Assembly (NCBI RefSeq): GCF_001514495.1
Contig: NZ_BCNM01000002.1
Coordinates: 330,781-394,780, forward strand
DNA length: 64,000 bases
Direction of reading: 5' to 3'
From: Paenibacillus pabuli NBRC 13638
GTDB taxonomy: Bacteria > Bacillota > Bacilli > Paenibacillales > Paenibacillaceae
Of this stretch, positions 1 through 8,826 are shown piece after piece (within the stretch, counting starts at the first letter, position 1; every line of letters begins with the position of its first letter). The notes below the pieces were generated by a model. The model ran no database searches, had not been told where the DNA came from, and saw only the letters and a program-made list of their open reading frames with translations. The translations under genes and the position numbers were made by a program.

Positions 1-157
1 GCGAGAACTGATTGGTTACGATATTAACGCGAAAGATGGTTGGAAAGTAACGTGGAATATTACCGGTAAGTCTTTGCATCATCGCTTGGTTGTTCAAGCA
101 TTAGGAAGTGATGGAAAAACGATCACTGACGAAACGATAAATATTACGAACGAGTAA
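1..157 (+). CDS. C-terminal end of a secreted-type protein (partial)
   Basis: An open frame enters from the left edge (first full codon at base 2) and stops with TAA at 155-157, giving about 51 residues. The visible part is rich in beta-strand-like alternation (for example GWKVTWNITGK and HHRLVVQALGSDGKTI), like a C-terminal Ig-like or carbohydrate-associated beta-sandwich module. No catalytic motif is visible, and the start and most of the protein lie outside the window, so the function is unknown. A strong hairpin follows the stop. Confidence 0.6.
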   Translation, partial: RELIGYDINAKDGWKVTWNITGKSLHHRLVVQALGSDGKTITDETINITNE

Positions 158-188
158 TTTGAGTTATTTAAGGTTAGCATATTTAATT

Positions 189-232
189 ATCCACGCCCAC
201 TTTAATCAATCTTTTATTAAGTGGGCGTGGAT
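189..232 (+). terminator. Rho-independent-type terminator
   Basis: A 14-bp perfect stem (ATCCACGCCCACTT with AAGTGGGCGTGGAT) and a 16-base loop, 31 bases after the stop of the left-edge gene. The following T tract is short (TTGTTT). It may serve both strands, since the next gene ends convergently at 303. Confidence 0.7.
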
Positions 233-302
233 TGTTTAAAGGTAATGCCCCTTGGGCTACTTGATCTAAAATGAAATCTCTCAGTCATACTGTGCTCTAT
301 CA

Positions 303-1328
303 TTAATCGCCACCACCACCACAAGATGAACAGCTGGATGAGCTGCAAGAAGAGTCGGAAGATGATCCAGATCCTCCCGAGGAACTACTACTGTCGGTAC
401 ATTGATCCGCATAACAGCTGGAACTGCTCGTGCAGCCACTGCTTGACGAGGAACCATAGGCTGCCTTTTCCTGTGGAAGAATTTCCTGTTCCAGCCGCCC
501 CATGTGTAACCCATATGTCGCCTCGTTATGCATGGAGTAATACACCATGGCGCTAGCCATGACGAGAGCTACATCGCTACTTCCGGAAGATACTGGAGAC
601 AGCTCTTCTTCACTTAGAGTTGCGCATCTACGTAGTTGATCAATCAAGTAGGCAATCACCTGAGCAGCTTCAGGATCCTCCTGCATGCGTCTGGCATGAA
701 ACAGTTCATTCACCAGTTCGGATTGATCTCCCTGTGCGATCAGCTTCTGTACATCACTGGATAATGGGTAAGTGAAAAAATCACCCCAGATTGCAGCACT
801 GTAGGGGGTGAACTCGAATAATTGACAGTACACCCAGTCAAACCACGCACGTGCTCCTGGCGTTTCGCGGCGGGTGATTGCCGGCTCATGGTGTACCGTG
901 GAACCCATGAATTCTGCACAAAAATCAGCGTAAGATTTCGTAAACATCAGCATCTCATGCCACAAATCATCAACTTCATCACTGAACATGGGCACCTGCT
1001 TAAGTAATGAAGCCATAATGAAATATCGCTTAAGCTCTATCAATTTCCACCGATACTCCAGCGTTTTCATGTGAGGATATTCCTGTTGAATTCGGATCTT
1101 GAGTTTGTTGGCAAAATGCTTATTGTAACTCTTCTCCAATTGAAGAATGGTTTGCTGATAGGAGACTTCTTCTCGAAGTCCAAGATTCAATGGTGCTTTT
1201 TTTCGTCTGTATGTAACTTTCGTCTGTTTTCTGCGTCTTCCTGCTGGACGGAAAATCTTGAACTTACGTCGAACCAAATAGGCTGTTACAACTAATAAAA
1301 CTGCTGCAAGGTAGTAGTAGATCGGCAT
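303..1328 (-). CDS. Membrane-anchored GRDP-like protein with Ser/Cys/Gly tail
   Basis: 341 residues. One N-terminal membrane segment (about residues 4-20) is followed by a basic stretch and a soluble domain. Residues about 119-149 (VDDLWHEMLMFTKSYADFC, then a VHHEP segment) resemble the repeat of glycine-rich-domain-containing proteins. The last 50 or so residues are almost only Ser, Cys and Gly with several CSS/CSSC groups. The start at 1328 has GAGGAG about 10 bases upstream. The function is unknown; the Cys-rich tail suggests metal binding or cross-linking, which is inference only. It lies alone between convergent and co-directional neighbours. Confidence 0.75.
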   Translation of the reverse strand: MPIYYYLAAVLLVVTAYLVRRKFKIFRPAGRRRKQTKVTYRRKKAPLNLGLREEVSYQQTILQLEKSYNKHFANKLKIRIQQEYPHMKTLEYRWKLIELKRYFIMASLLKQVPMFSDEVDDLWHEMLMFTKSYADFCAEFMGSTVHHEPAITRRETPGARAWFDWVYCQLFEFTPYSAAIWGDFFTYPLSSDVQKLIAQGDQSELVNELFHARRMQEDPEAAQVIAYLIDQLRRCATLSEEELSPVSSGSSDVALVMASAMVYYSMHNEATYGLHMGRLEQEILPQEKAAYGSSSSSGCTSSSSCYADQCTDSSSSSGGSGSSSDSSCSSSSCSSCGGGGD

Positions 1329-1469
1329 AATAAAACCGCTCCTCTCCGTTGATCTTCTCTATGTAGGGTTAAACTATCATTAGTATAAATGAGGAACGGC
1401 AGTAATTCATAGAGCCCTTTGGCATACACGCAAGGGCTCTAGTTTTGTATATTTCGTTATTGTTCATTG

Positions 1470-1853
1470 TTATGACATAGCCACTATTATACTCGTTATC
1501 AGCATCATCAACGTTACGGGCGCCCAGATTCTTCGTTCCCATACACTTCTCGTAATCAGATTCAAAATCGTTCCAAGTACTAAATACGCGACGATAAACC
1601 AGATCGCTGTCTCTGCAAAATCAGACCACTGAGCCCAAAGCAATTCTGCTTTACTCAGAACAATGATACCCATAAATGCCAAAATCGCAATCTGAACTAT
1701 GCAGGCAAAACGCATGGAGATGGGGTATTTCCCGGGAAACTTCCCACCCATAGCATACTCGCCCCACGGCACACCTACCGCTAAAGCAATTTGAAAGAGA
1801 ATCACGATTAGGATCAGGAAGGTAAATGCTATTGCTGACGTTAATACGATCAT
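1470..1853 (-). CDS. Small four-helix membrane protein
   Basis: About 127 residues with four predicted membrane helices (roughly residues 3-25, 48-68, 78-100 and 108-126). The sequence VPWGEYAMGGKFPGKYP in the first loop looks like a family signature, but I cannot name the family. ATG at 1853 is preferred over GTG at 1859 because GGAG lies 7 bases before it. No neighbour suggests a role. Cell envelope location is inferred from hydrophobicity. Confidence 0.75.
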   Translation of the reverse strand: MIVLTSAIAFTFLILIVILFQIALAVGVPWGEYAMGGKFPGKYPISMRFACIVQIAILAFMGIIVLSKAELLWAQWSDFAETAIWFIVAYLVLGTILNLITRSVWERRIWAPVTLMMLITSIIVAMS

Positions 1854-2016
1854 GACCACACTCCAGTATTCAAAGTGGCAGTAGAATCACTCCCATAATA
1901 GGGATACCTTATTTTCCAATCGTAGATCCTTCATTCTCTACAGAAATGCAAACATGATTGTTCTCTAAATTATACAGGATATTCCACTAAATCATACTTC
2001 CTTTTTTGCCTCATTT

Positions 2017-2988
2017 TTACCCGTTAAGCTGAGTCATCATTTCTTTCATATAACGTGTTCCATGGACCTCATGTTGGGGACTTACCTTTTCAATGCGAGC
2101 TAAGTCATCAGATGTAAGTTCAATCGTTGCAGCGTTCGCGTTTTCCTCCAAATAATTGATTCGTTTCGTTCCCGGAATCGGCAATGCGTTATTAGCCATA
2201 GTCCAAGCTAAAGCCAATTGTGCAGGCGTACAACTCTTCTCCATCGCAATCTCTTTGATTTTATCCACAACTTCTATATTTTTGGCGAAATTGTCTCCTT
2301 GGAACCTCGGCATATATCTGCGCAGATCATTATCATCCAAATCTTCGAATTTCCGTATCTCACCTGAGATAAACCCTCTGCTTAATGGACTGTATGCAAT
2401 ATGGGTAATATTCAGTTCTCTCGCAGTTGGTAGAATCTCGTCCTCAATATCCCGGCTCCACAGGGAATATTCGCTCTGCAACGCAGAGATTGGATGAACG
2501 GCGTGTGCACGGCGTAAAGTGGAAGCCGATGCTTCCGACAATCCAAGGCAGCGGACTTTCCCCTCTTTAACCAAGTCAGCCATCGCGCCAACCGTTTCCT
2601 CAATCGGAATCTGAGGATCTACCCTGTGTTGGTAATACAGATCAATATAGTCGGTGTCCAGCCTGCGAAGACTTGCTTCTACAGCCTTTTTCACGTAATC
2701 CGGATGACCATTCAACGTCTCATAGTTTGGGGTATACGCAAATTTGGTAGCAATAATGGCCTGATCGCGACGTCCCTTCAGCGCTTTCCCCAGTAGTTCT
2801 TCATTATGACCATTACCATACACATCAGCTGTATCTAGCAGTGTAACGCCAATCTCCAGAGCGTGATGGATGGTCTTCATTGACTCCTCATCATTGGTTT
2901 CTCCATACATCCCCGGAGACATGCCCATAATTCCCAATCCAATCGAAGATACGACTATATCGCTATTTCCCAGCACTCTTTGCTTCAT
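2017..2988 (-). CDS. Aldo/keto reductase
   Basis: 323 residues, the normal size for the NADPH-dependent aldo/keto reductase family. The catalytic tetrad is visible: D52 and Y57 in [10 protein letters not shown]82 in IIATKF and H121 in YYQHRVD. The C-terminal cofactor-binding region includes PIPGTKR. The YghZ/YajO-like layout suggests reduction of aldehydes or quinone-like compounds in the cytoplasm, with unknown substrate. The gene begins 25 bases after the MerR-family gene on the same strand, so the two are probably one transcript and the regulator likely controls this enzyme. The start is ATG with GGAGAG 8 bases upstream. Confidence 0.93.
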   Translation of the reverse strand: MKQRVLGNSDIVVSSIGLGIMGMSPGMYGETNDEESMKTIHHALEIGVTLLDTADVYGNGHNEELLGKALKGRRDQAIIATKFAYTPNYETLNGHPDYVKKAVEASLRRLDTDYIDLYYQHRVDPQIPIEETVGAMADLVKEGKVRCLGLSEASASTLRRAHAVHPISALQSEYSLWSRDIEDEILPTARELNITHIAYSPLSRGFISGEIRKFEDLDDNDLRRYMPRFQGDNFAKNIEVVDKIKEIAMEKSCTPAQLALAWTMANNALPIPGTKRINYLEENANAATIELTSDDLARIEKVSPQHEVHGTRYMKEMMTQLNG

Positions 2989-3013
2989 CTCTCCATCTCT
3001 CCATCCGTTAATA

Positions 3014-3430
3014 TTAGTCTTTGCCGATGCTTTCCATTTGGTCTAGCAGCTTGCTTTCTGAAGGAAGCTTTCCTGTTTCTATGTCTTCATAGATCGTCAA
3101 TTTGTTATTCACCGCTGCAAGTGCTTCGGCAATTTCAAGTTGGCGGCGATGTAATTCCTCTTTATATTCGTGAAGGATCGCTTTCCGTTGTGGAATCGTT
3201 GAATCCCCGTCCAGTGCCAGACTAACCATATGTTTCAGTGTAGATACTTTCATACCCGTTGCCCGGAAACAGGACATCAGTCTCATCCAATCCAGATGTT
3301 CTTCCTCGAACAACCGATTTCCATGTTGATCCCGTTGAATGTAAGGGAGCAGTCCCTCCTTCTCGTAGTAACGAATTTTATGTGCAGGACAACCCAGCCG
3401 CTCCGAAGCTTCTTTTATCGAAAAAGCCAT
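3014..3430 (-). CDS. MerR-family transcriptional regulator
   Basis: 138 residues. N-terminal winged-helix MerR domain: [20 protein letters not shown] is the helix-turn-helix with the family IRYYE signature, followed by GLLP and a helical dimerisation coil. There is no cysteine pattern for metal sensing, so this is the small-molecule or stress class often found beside aldo/keto reductases. AAAGGAGGAG precedes the ATG. First gene of a probable two-gene unit with the reductase, implying local control (inference from context). Confidence 0.93.
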   Translation of the reverse strand: MAFSIKEASERLGCPAHKIRYYEKEGLLPYIQRDQHGNRLFEEEHLDWMRLMSCFRATGMKVSTLKHMVSLALDGDSTIPQRKAILHEYKEELHRRQLEIAEALAAVNNKLTIYEDIETGKLPSESKLLDQMESIGKD

Positions 3431-3684
3431 ACTGCTGACTCCTCCTTTATGTTCATTTTTGGATGTATTTGGCCGGTTCTTTTACATCCTAAGGCTTAAT
3501 GTTCACATTAAGGCAAGCACAATTTCAAAAAAGCTAAATGAACTGACGTTCACTATTTTTAACAATGGAAGACATTACACACGCTTCAGTACTGGGAAAT
3601 AACGATTAGAGAGATATGCCAAAAGATCGGTGAAAGCTGGAATTCGGAGGAAAAGAACCTGGAGATGCTGGGCTACTGTTTCGC

Positions 3685-3933
3685 TTACTTCAATCGTTGG
3701 GTGCCATAAAGTACCCGGGCTTGATCACAGTTCAATGGTTCGGTAAAAGATACTTCCAGGAATTATTCCAGCTGCCATTGCTGCGTGTTTAGAGCCTGTT
3801 TACTTGTTGGTTTGTCCCAAGGCGGATATACACGTATGGCGCGCTTGCCACCTTTGCCTTGATCCGATATGATATCTCGCTGTAACAATACATGCTTCGG
3901 AAATACAAAATGACCAATATATGTTCTCATCAT
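3685..3933 (-). pseudogene. Remnant of a MepB-like protein
   Basis: A 56-codon frame starts with two ATG codons (3928-3933) and reads YIGHFVFPKHVLLQRDII, then RVYPPWDKPTSKQA and QQWQLE. This matches the C-terminal half of MepB-family proteins as I know them. Where the family normally continues YFLE, the sequence has TAA (3763-3765) and then FLEVSFTEPL in the same frame to a second stop at 3685-3687. So the gene lacks its N-terminal part and carries a nonsense change. The region 3430-3685 holds no other supportable gene. Confidence 0.6.
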
Positions 3934-3998
3934 ATATCCAGGATCTTAATTGATTCGGTAAAAATAAGGTGAGTTTTAGACTCCAGTTCCACACTGGA

Positions 3999-4472
3999 TT
4001 ATCTTTCAAAATGGGCCCGTTCTTCATGATTGGAACTAAAAATATAATCTGGATATTGGTTTGCCATGGGTGGAAGCTGATCCTCTGGGAAAAATTGCAG
4101 ATCCTTCATCTCTTCATTATCAGGTGTGAGTTGTCCAGACTTGATGCTGCATTCAAATACAATGGTTAGATATTCAACCTGGTGACCATTACTGTATGTA
4201 AAACGTTGTTTTTCACCACCGTATACTCCAATAATTTTCTCTGGTTTAACAACTAGACCTGCCTCTTCCAGTGCCTCTCTTACCATCGCTTGAGCCGGTG
4301 TCTCACCAAGCTCAATTGCTCCAGCAATCAGCCCCCAGGTTGATTCGTTATGTTTACGACCGAACAGGATCTCCTTTTGTTCATTTCGGATAATCCCAGC
4401 TACACCCGGCATAAAAATAAGCTCGTTGCCGATCTTATCCCTCAGGTTTTTGTAATAGTCAGACATGCCCAT
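3999..4472 (-). CDS. Nudix hydrolase
   Basis: 157 residues with a clear Nudix box (GX5EX7REUXEEXGU) in GAIELGETPAQAMVREAL followed by EEAGL, around residues 51-73. This binds the catalytic metal that hydrolyses a nucleoside-diphosphate-linked substrate. The substrate cannot be told from sequence; the length and the YGGEKQRFTY segment resemble the small ADP-ribose/NUDT-like hydrolases next to metabolic genes. AAGGAGGT lies 9 bases before the ATG. It ends a probable four-gene run with two very short genes and a DUF4085-like gene. Confidence 0.9.
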   Translation of the reverse strand: MGMSDYYKNLRDKIGNELIFMPGVAGIIRNEQKEILFGRKHNESTWGLIAGAIELGETPAQAMVREALEEAGLVVKPEKIIGVYGGEKQRFTYSNGHQVEYLTIVFECSIKSGQLTPDNEEMKDLQFFPEDQLPPMANQYPDYIFSSNHEERAHFER

Positions 4473-4496
4473 ATAGAGTATACCTCCTTCTTAGAG

Positions 4497-4637
4497 TTAC
4501 TGAATTCCCGCTGTACCGTAGGAAGCTTCAATTGCCTGAATATAATTTTCCCAGGTCAGCAAATTTCGTGTTTTTATTTCCGTCTTGTTCAGGATCGAAC
4601 TCAGCTTCTGGGTCTCTGTCTCACTCTTCCTCTGCAA
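4497..4637 (-). CDS. Small ORF coupled to the DUF4085-like gene (tentative)
   Basis: A 46-codon frame beginning TTG, overlapping the last 17 bases of the upstream gene and ending 25 bases before the Nudix start. It reads as a credible helical peptide (KLSSILNKTEIKTRNLLTWE, then NYIQAIEASYG). There is no clear ribosome site for TTG, so expression would depend on translational coupling. It could also be the shifted tail of the upstream protein. No family recognised. Confidence 0.35.
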   Translation of the reverse strand: MQRKSETETQKLSSILNKTEIKTRNLLTWENYIQAIEASYGTAGIQ

Positions 4638-5484
4638 GAATATTCGTACAGCGAACAATCAACTCAGGCGTAGGCTCCCCTCCAAAAAGAACATGCAGCT
4701 CATATCCGTTATCGATCCGATACAGCTCTTGATACAACCAGTAACTACCTGCAATCTCTCCCTCTTGCTTAATGATTTCGGGTGCAACCAGTGTCAGCTT
4801 GTTTATATTGGTGAAGCTTCCACGGCTGTCAAAACGCATGACAACTTCCTCTCCCGTCAGAAGTTCCGTCACTGTACAATCATGAAATTGCACCCGGCGA
4901 AGAATATCATCGGGGATATTTTGTTTCAACATGACTGCCCTGTATTCTTGCCCTACCCGTTCAATCTCTTTCGTATGTTCTGCACTTTGCTTCTTCAGCT
5001 GACGCAGTATTTCTCTTGTGCAATATCCCAGCGTAAACACACGGATATCTGCGATTTGCTTATAAATTTCTTGGGGTAAACGTTCCATCTGGTTTTGGAA
5101 ACGCCACTCCATCATTTCTTTGTATTCATCTTTACATTTTTTCTCGTCAAATGGAGGACGGGCATCATACGCTGCAATGAGCTTCTCGATATGCGCTCTC
5201 TCTTCCGGTGGCATGCGGTACACCATCTGATCCTCTTCCGTCACCTCTTCCCCGCTAAAAGCCTTGTCTACACGAGTGAGCACCTGACCATCATGCTCTA
5301 GCATGAAACGGGGGTCCATGTTATATATCTCGCGCTCCTGCTTTACATGTTCTTTTTCCTTTCTTTTATACAGCCGTTGAAAGAGTGTCTCGTCCAATTC
5401 GTAAGCCCCGCTATGTACTCTCAAGCCAAAATGAAGCCCGGTCTTCTGACACATCTCAACCCATTCTTTTGTTAAATATTTCAT
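4621..5484 (-). CDS. DUF4085-like protein
   Basis: About 287 residues. The beginning MKYLTKEWVEMCQKTGLHFG and the late segment FHDCTVTEL with RFDSRGSF match my memory of the DUF4085 family of Bacillales; function unknown. The middle is rich in charged residues and coiled-coil-like. ATG at 5484 is chosen because AGGAGAGG lies 6 bases upstream; GTG at 5490 is too close. Its 5' end overlaps a 56-codon gene by 29 bases, which suggests translational coupling. Confidence 0.75.
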   Translation of the reverse strand: MKYLTKEWVEMCQKTGLHFGLRVHSGAYELDETLFQRLYKRKEKEHVKQEREIYNMDPRFMLEHDGQVLTRVDKAFSGEEVTEEDQMVYRMPPEERAHIEKLIAAYDARPPFDEKKCKDEYKEMMEWRFQNQMERLPQEIYKQIADIRVFTLGYCTREILRQLKKQSAEHTKEIERVGQEYRAVMLKQNIPDDILRRVQFHDCTVTELLTGEEVVMRFDSRGSFTNINKLTLVAPEIIKQEGEIAGSYWLYQELYRIDNGYELHVLFGGEPTPELIVRCTNILAEEE

Positions 5485-5626
5485 AGGCACCTCTCCTGCT
5501 CATGTTTAACGCTGCTTCATAGCTAGCATGTTCAACAAATTTGACCTGAGGTTTAAGCTGAACAAGTTCAGCCACGACATTTTGATAACCAGCGCCTGTT
5601 AAGAAATCTTCTACTGTTTGCAACAT
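5456..5626 (-). CDS. 56-residue ORF upstream of the DUF4085-like gene
   Basis: A good ribosome site (GGAGG, 5 bases before ATG) precedes a frame starting MLQTVEDFLTGAGYQNVVAE and ending beyond the start of the next gene, a 29-base overlap. Composition is like real protein and the overlap favours coupled translation. No family recognised. The region between it and the next upstream gene (5627-5738) shows nothing further. Confidence 0.5.
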   Translation of the reverse strand: MLQTVEDFLTGAGYQNVVAELVQLKPQVKFVEHASYEAALNMSRRGAYEIFNKRMG

Positions 5627-5738
5627 GTAAACCTCCAGAACTTCCAGATTTTAATTTGGCAAAAGTGAACAGCATTACGCCCTCATCATCCGCAGGACAT
5701 AACGGTCTCAGCTATCTCATATGAAATAAACGAACTTT

Positions 5739-6143
5739 CTACGCCAAGGTTTGGAAAAATTTATGTTTCACTTCTTTTTGGTTCCGCTCGGCCCATTCAT
5801 GGATATCCTGTAACCCTGCGGTCTCCTGATTTTTTTGAAAATAAAAGCATAAATCCATCGGCACTAACCGTTTTCCATAGAGTTTAATACCAATCCGTTT
5901 GTAATTTATATAAATGCACTCAATCTGGGATGCGTCGTATTTCCGATGTTTCGTAGAGATCACATGATCGCTTTCGAGCGTAATGCTGGGTTTAGTGAAA
6001 AACAAACGCCGGATCAGGAAAATGATATAACCCAGAATAAAGGTCAATATACCTATCAGGGAGTACTTAAGAATACCATTTTCGTCGAGAGCAACATTTC
6101 TGAATAAAATAAATTCAAGGAGCAGCATACATATTAAATTCAA
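5739..6143 (-). CDS. Membrane protein with PH-like cytoplasmic tail
   Basis: About 134 residues from TTG at 6143. Two membrane helices (about residues 3-16 and 26-45) are followed by a soluble segment with alternating strands (ITLESDHVISTKHRKYDAS, then QIECIYINYKRIGIKLYG), like the YcxB/bacterial PH-like membrane proteins. No ribosome site supports TTG or the ATG at 6128. The frame stays open upstream and a strong GGAGG lies 8 bases before an in-frame ATT at 6174-6176, so the true start may be ATT or a mutated ATG. Function unknown. Confidence 0.65.
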   Translation of the reverse strand: MNLICMLLLEFILFRNVALDENGILKYSLIGILTFILGYIIFLIRRLFFTKPSITLESDHVISTKHRKYDASQIECIYINYKRIGIKLYGKRLVPMDLCFYFQKNQETAGLQDIHEWAERNQKEVKHKFFQTLA

Positions 6144-6191
6144 TACTGCTCTTGGATAAGTTGTTGAATATGTAATGAGTTACACCTCCAA

Positions 6192-6701
6192 TCAAATCTT
6201 CCCATCAATTCGCAGCCATTTAGAAGGAGCCTTTTTGGCAAAATGCTTTTCAACAAAATCCAAAATATGATCGATCCCGGGCAATGCCGCATTTTCTTTC
6301 GCTTCGTCAAACGTCATCCATTGGTAATCACTATGTTCATGATTCAACTGGACAGGCTGGCTTTCATCAACATAGCCTACGAATACAGGAGCGGTATAGG
6401 TATAATCCTCCATGGGCGAATAATACTGTTCAAATTGGTTGGCAGAGTACAAACGTACCTCCGTGATGCCCGTTTCCTCACGAATTTCCCTTAACGCAGC
6501 TTCCCATGCTTTCTCGCCCATTTCTATCCCGCCACCAATATAACACCACTCATTATGCAGCATACGGCTCGCCCGCTTGAGCATCAGCACATGGTATTGA
6601 TCCAGATTCTTTTTCAACAGAATTACAGCGACACCTTCACAACGGATAGGGATTACTTGTTTAGTTTGATTAACTTGTTTAGTGTCCTTAACACCATCCA
6701 C
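6192..6701 (-). CDS. Nudix hydrolase
   Basis: About 169 residues with an intact Nudix box, GGIEMGEKAWEAALREIR followed by EETG. Upstream strand EGVAVILLKK and LMLKRAS are typical of Nudix enzymes acting on nucleotides or coenzymes; substrate unknown. GTG at 6701 is favoured because GAGGGAG lies 7 bases before it. A TTG at 6722 overlapping the HxlR stop is the alternative. Likely co-transcribed with the HxlR-type regulator directly upstream. Confidence 0.88.
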   Translation of the reverse strand: MDGVKDTKQVNQTKQVIPIRCEGVAVILLKKNLDQYHVLMLKRASRMLHNEWCYIGGGIEMGEKAWEAALREIREETGITEVRLYSANQFEQYYSPMEDYTYTAPVFVGYVDESQPVQLNHEHSDYQWMTFDEAKENAALPGIDHILDFVEKHFAKKAPSKWLRIDGKI

Positions 6702-6718
6702 CGTCCCACTCCCTCTCT

Positions 6719-7105
6719 TCAAGTTTCGAAGGAATCAAAGTCCTCCAGTACCTTCGACCGATCCCCGTAAACCTTGTCCAGATGCTCTTCCCCCCAATAA
6801 CAAAGGTGATCCAGAGCGGGCTTGAGTCCCCATCCGTATTCAGTCAACTCATATTCCACCTTCGGGGGAACCTCGGAGTACACTTTTCGCTGCACAATCT
6901 CGTCCTTTTCGAGACCTCTGAGCTGCGTTGTCAGCATCTTCTGCGTAATGTCAGGGATCAGCCGCCGCAGCTCCGAGGTCCGTTTGCGACCTGTAAACAA
7001 ATGATAAATAATCAGAGGCTTCCACTTTCCGCCCATCACTTCCAAGGCTGCCTCTACACCGACCTTATATTTTTTGGGAGCACCCGTTTTTCCATGTTCC
7101 GTCAA
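6719..7105 (-). CDS. HxlR-family transcriptional regulator
   Basis: 128 residues, the usual HxlR length. VEAALEVMGGKWKPLIIYHL and RTSELRRLIPDITQKMLTTQ are the HxlR winged-helix core, with the GGKW signature. AAGGAGGG lies 7 bases before TTG (7105), used as start. HxlR proteins often sense quinones or redox stress and control a divergent oxidoreductase, which matches the flavodoxin-fold gene at 7390. A palindrome in the shared intergenic region is a candidate operator. Confidence 0.92.
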   Translation of the reverse strand: MTEHGKTGAPKKYKVGVEAALEVMGGKWKPLIIYHLFTGRKRTSELRRLIPDITQKMLTTQLRGLEKDEIVQRKVYSEVPPKVEYELTEYGWGLKPALDHLCYWGEEHLDKVYGDRSKVLEDFDSFET

Positions 7106-7289
7106 CGTTCATCCCTCCTTCATCAAGTTATAGCTAATCTAAAAAACATGATCTTCATGCTTCTTTCCTCTAACTTATTTATACTCTTACTTTCTTTCTT
7201 CTCTTTATCCGTTATTTAAGCCTATTTCGAGGCATCCATTCAGGGTACTTTGATGTTCCTATGGCACTTCATTCTTCCTATAGAACAAT

Positions 7290-7302
7290 AAAGTGCGTAC
7301 TT
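7290..7302. promoter_or_regulatory. Candidate HxlR operator
   Basis: AAAGTGCGTACTT is an inverted repeat (AAGT/ACTT around GCGT) about 90 bases before the oxidoreductase start and 185 bases from the regulator start. Placement between divergent genes supports an operator. Assignment to HxlR is inference. Confidence 0.4.
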
Positions 7303-7389
7303 CCAGATGTTTTCATACCTGTTTATAATAGCATCAGCCATTGATTCATGGCTACAAAACAGCAATGCAGAAAGGTAGTGAACGATAAG

Positions 7390-7977
7390 ATGAACGTATT
7401 AGTTGTTGTATCCCATCCGAGAAAAGATTCCCTAACCTTCCAGATAGCTGATCGTTTTGTACAAGGTCTTGCCGAGGCTGGTCATGGTTATGAGATACTG
7501 GATTTACATGAGATTGGCTTCGACCCGATTCTTCGGGAGATGGATGAACCAGACTATACCCAAGAAAAACAGGTATTCTCGCCTGAGGTTGAAACGGAGA
7601 TGGAACGATTGAAGAAGCACGATGCTGTGGCTTTTGTATTTCCTCTCTGGTGGTGGCATCTGCCAGCCATGCTGAAAGGATATGTGGATCGTGTCATGAA
7701 CAACGGGTTTGCCTACGGCGCGAACAAACTTCCTCATCAGCAGATATTGTGGATCGCTCTTTCGGGCGTGACGGAAGAACAGATGCAGAAGCGCAACTAT
7801 GGGCAATCGATCGCCAATCTGCTCAATGTGGGTATTGCCGATTACTGTGGCGTGTCCCAATCGAGGGTTGAATTTTTATATGAAACATTGGAATCCAAGC
7901 CTGAGCATTATGTGGCACTGCTGAACCATGCACATCACTTGGGACTGAACTATGCCAATGATCCTTCGACGCTGTAA
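7390..7977 (+). CDS. NAD(P)H oxidoreductase, flavodoxin-like fold
   Basis: About 195 residues. The N-terminal VLVVVSHPRKDSLT is the FMN/FAD phosphate-binding loop of the NQO/KefF/MdaB group. VFPLWWWHLPAMLKGYVDRV is the family PLWW...P.KGW-like signature around residue 85. Such enzymes reduce quinones or similar electrophiles with NAD(P)H in the cytoplasm. ATG at 7390 (MNVLVV) fits the family N-terminus; the ribosome site AAAGG is 13 bases away, so the start is less certain than the identity. Divergent from HxlR, which probably regulates it. Confidence 0.9.
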   Translation: MNVLVVVSHPRKDSLTFQIADRFVQGLAEAGHGYEILDLHEIGFDPILREMDEPDYTQEKQVFSPEVETEMERLKKHDAVAFVFPLWWWHLPAMLKGYVDRVMNNGFAYGANKLPHQQILWIALSGVTEEQMQKRNYGQSIANLLNVGIADYCGVSQSRVEFLYETLESKPEHYVALLNHAHHLGLNYANDPSTL

Positions 7978-8130
7978 GGTATGAGAATATGGTATGACTC
8001 CTAAACATGAGTTCTGAAGTTTTGTAATACGTTCGGTGGCTTCAAGCCTTCTTTGTGAAAATAAAATACGTTGACCGTAACGCTATCTTCTCGCGTTTAC
8101 AGTAAAAAAACAACTACGCTTGAACACGGC

Positions 8131-8155
8131 AAAAAGGTCGCTCCGAAGAGCGACC
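8131..8155 (-). terminator. Terminator of the FusB-like gene
   Basis: On the minus strand GGTCGCTC-TTCG-GAGCGACC is followed by TTTTT. An 8-bp stem with a stable tetraloop, 19 bases after the FusB-like stop. Confidence 0.9.
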
Positions 8156-8173
8156 CTGCCTTTGTGCCTTGCA

Positions 8174-8815
8174 TTATTTTACTGTCGAGAGAAGAAACTT
8201 CTCCAGCATAGTGGTATCGGTGATGCTATGGTTACAAGCCGTGTTATCCGTACATACGTACTGGGCAACGGAAGAAATGTTATCCGGCGTATGGTTCTTG
8301 GTCTTTACGTTGAAGAATCCGAGCTCCTGATGGCGATGACAGAACATACAGTATCCCTTCTTGTTCGTCGCCGTAATTCGCCCCTCAATCCCTAGGAACC
8401 TGCCTTCATACGGATACACGATGAACAAGCGATCGGTAGCAATGTCGGTCCATCTCAGATAAGTTGTACGTGCGTAATCGATGGATTCCAGATCCGGCAC
8501 TTTGAGCTTCTTTACCTTGGGAAACAGCTTCTGGATCTGCTTCGCGGATACTTGCGGAAACGGAATTAGATGTGATTCGAGCTGGTTTAGATACGTCTGC
8601 AAGTCATGTGCCGTCTCATACGTCGATAACTGCTCCAGCAGTTCCTTCTGTTCCAGAGTCAGTTCATTAAAGATGCCCACTGCATTCGTGCCAACTGTAT
8701 AGCGCACAGTTTCCAGTACTTTTCGATCCACAACCGAGCGCAGCGTTTTGAGCAGGAAATCAGCTTGTTTTTGGATAAAATTAAATTGGTGATTCTGAAT
8801 AAATGGTGTTTGCAT
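8174..8815 (-). CDS. FusB/FusC-family EF-G-binding protein
   Basis: 213 residues, the size of the FusB family. These proteins bind elongation factor G and free it from fusidic-acid-stalled ribosomes. N-terminal helices (FIQNHQFNFIQKQADFL) lead to a C-terminal treble-clef zinc finger: the CMFC pair and the later YVC...AC pair supply the four cysteines. Ribosome site AAGGGG precedes the ATG and lies partly within a hairpin, suggesting inducible translation. Fusidic acid resistance is a family property, not shown here. Confidence 0.88.
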   Translation of the reverse strand: MQTPFIQNHQFNFIQKQADFLLKTLRSVVDRKVLETVRYTVGTNAVGIFNELTLEQKELLEQLSTYETAHDLQTYLNQLESHLIPFPQVSAKQIQKLFPKVKKLKVPDLESIDYARTTYLRWTDIATDRLFIVYPYEGRFLGIEGRITATNKKGYCMFCHRHQELGFFNVKTKNHTPDNISSVAQYVCTDNTACNHSITDTTMLEKFLLSTVK

Positions 8816-8826
8816 GGCTTTCAGCC

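Noticed and set aside
326..556. Plus-strand frame opposite the Ser/Cys/Gly-rich tail
   Set aside because: Shadow of the repetitive tail of the minus-strand gene; no ribosome site.
3563..3709. Plus-strand open stretch of 48 codons
   Set aside because: No start or ribosome site, and it overlaps the better supported MepB-like remnant on the other strand.
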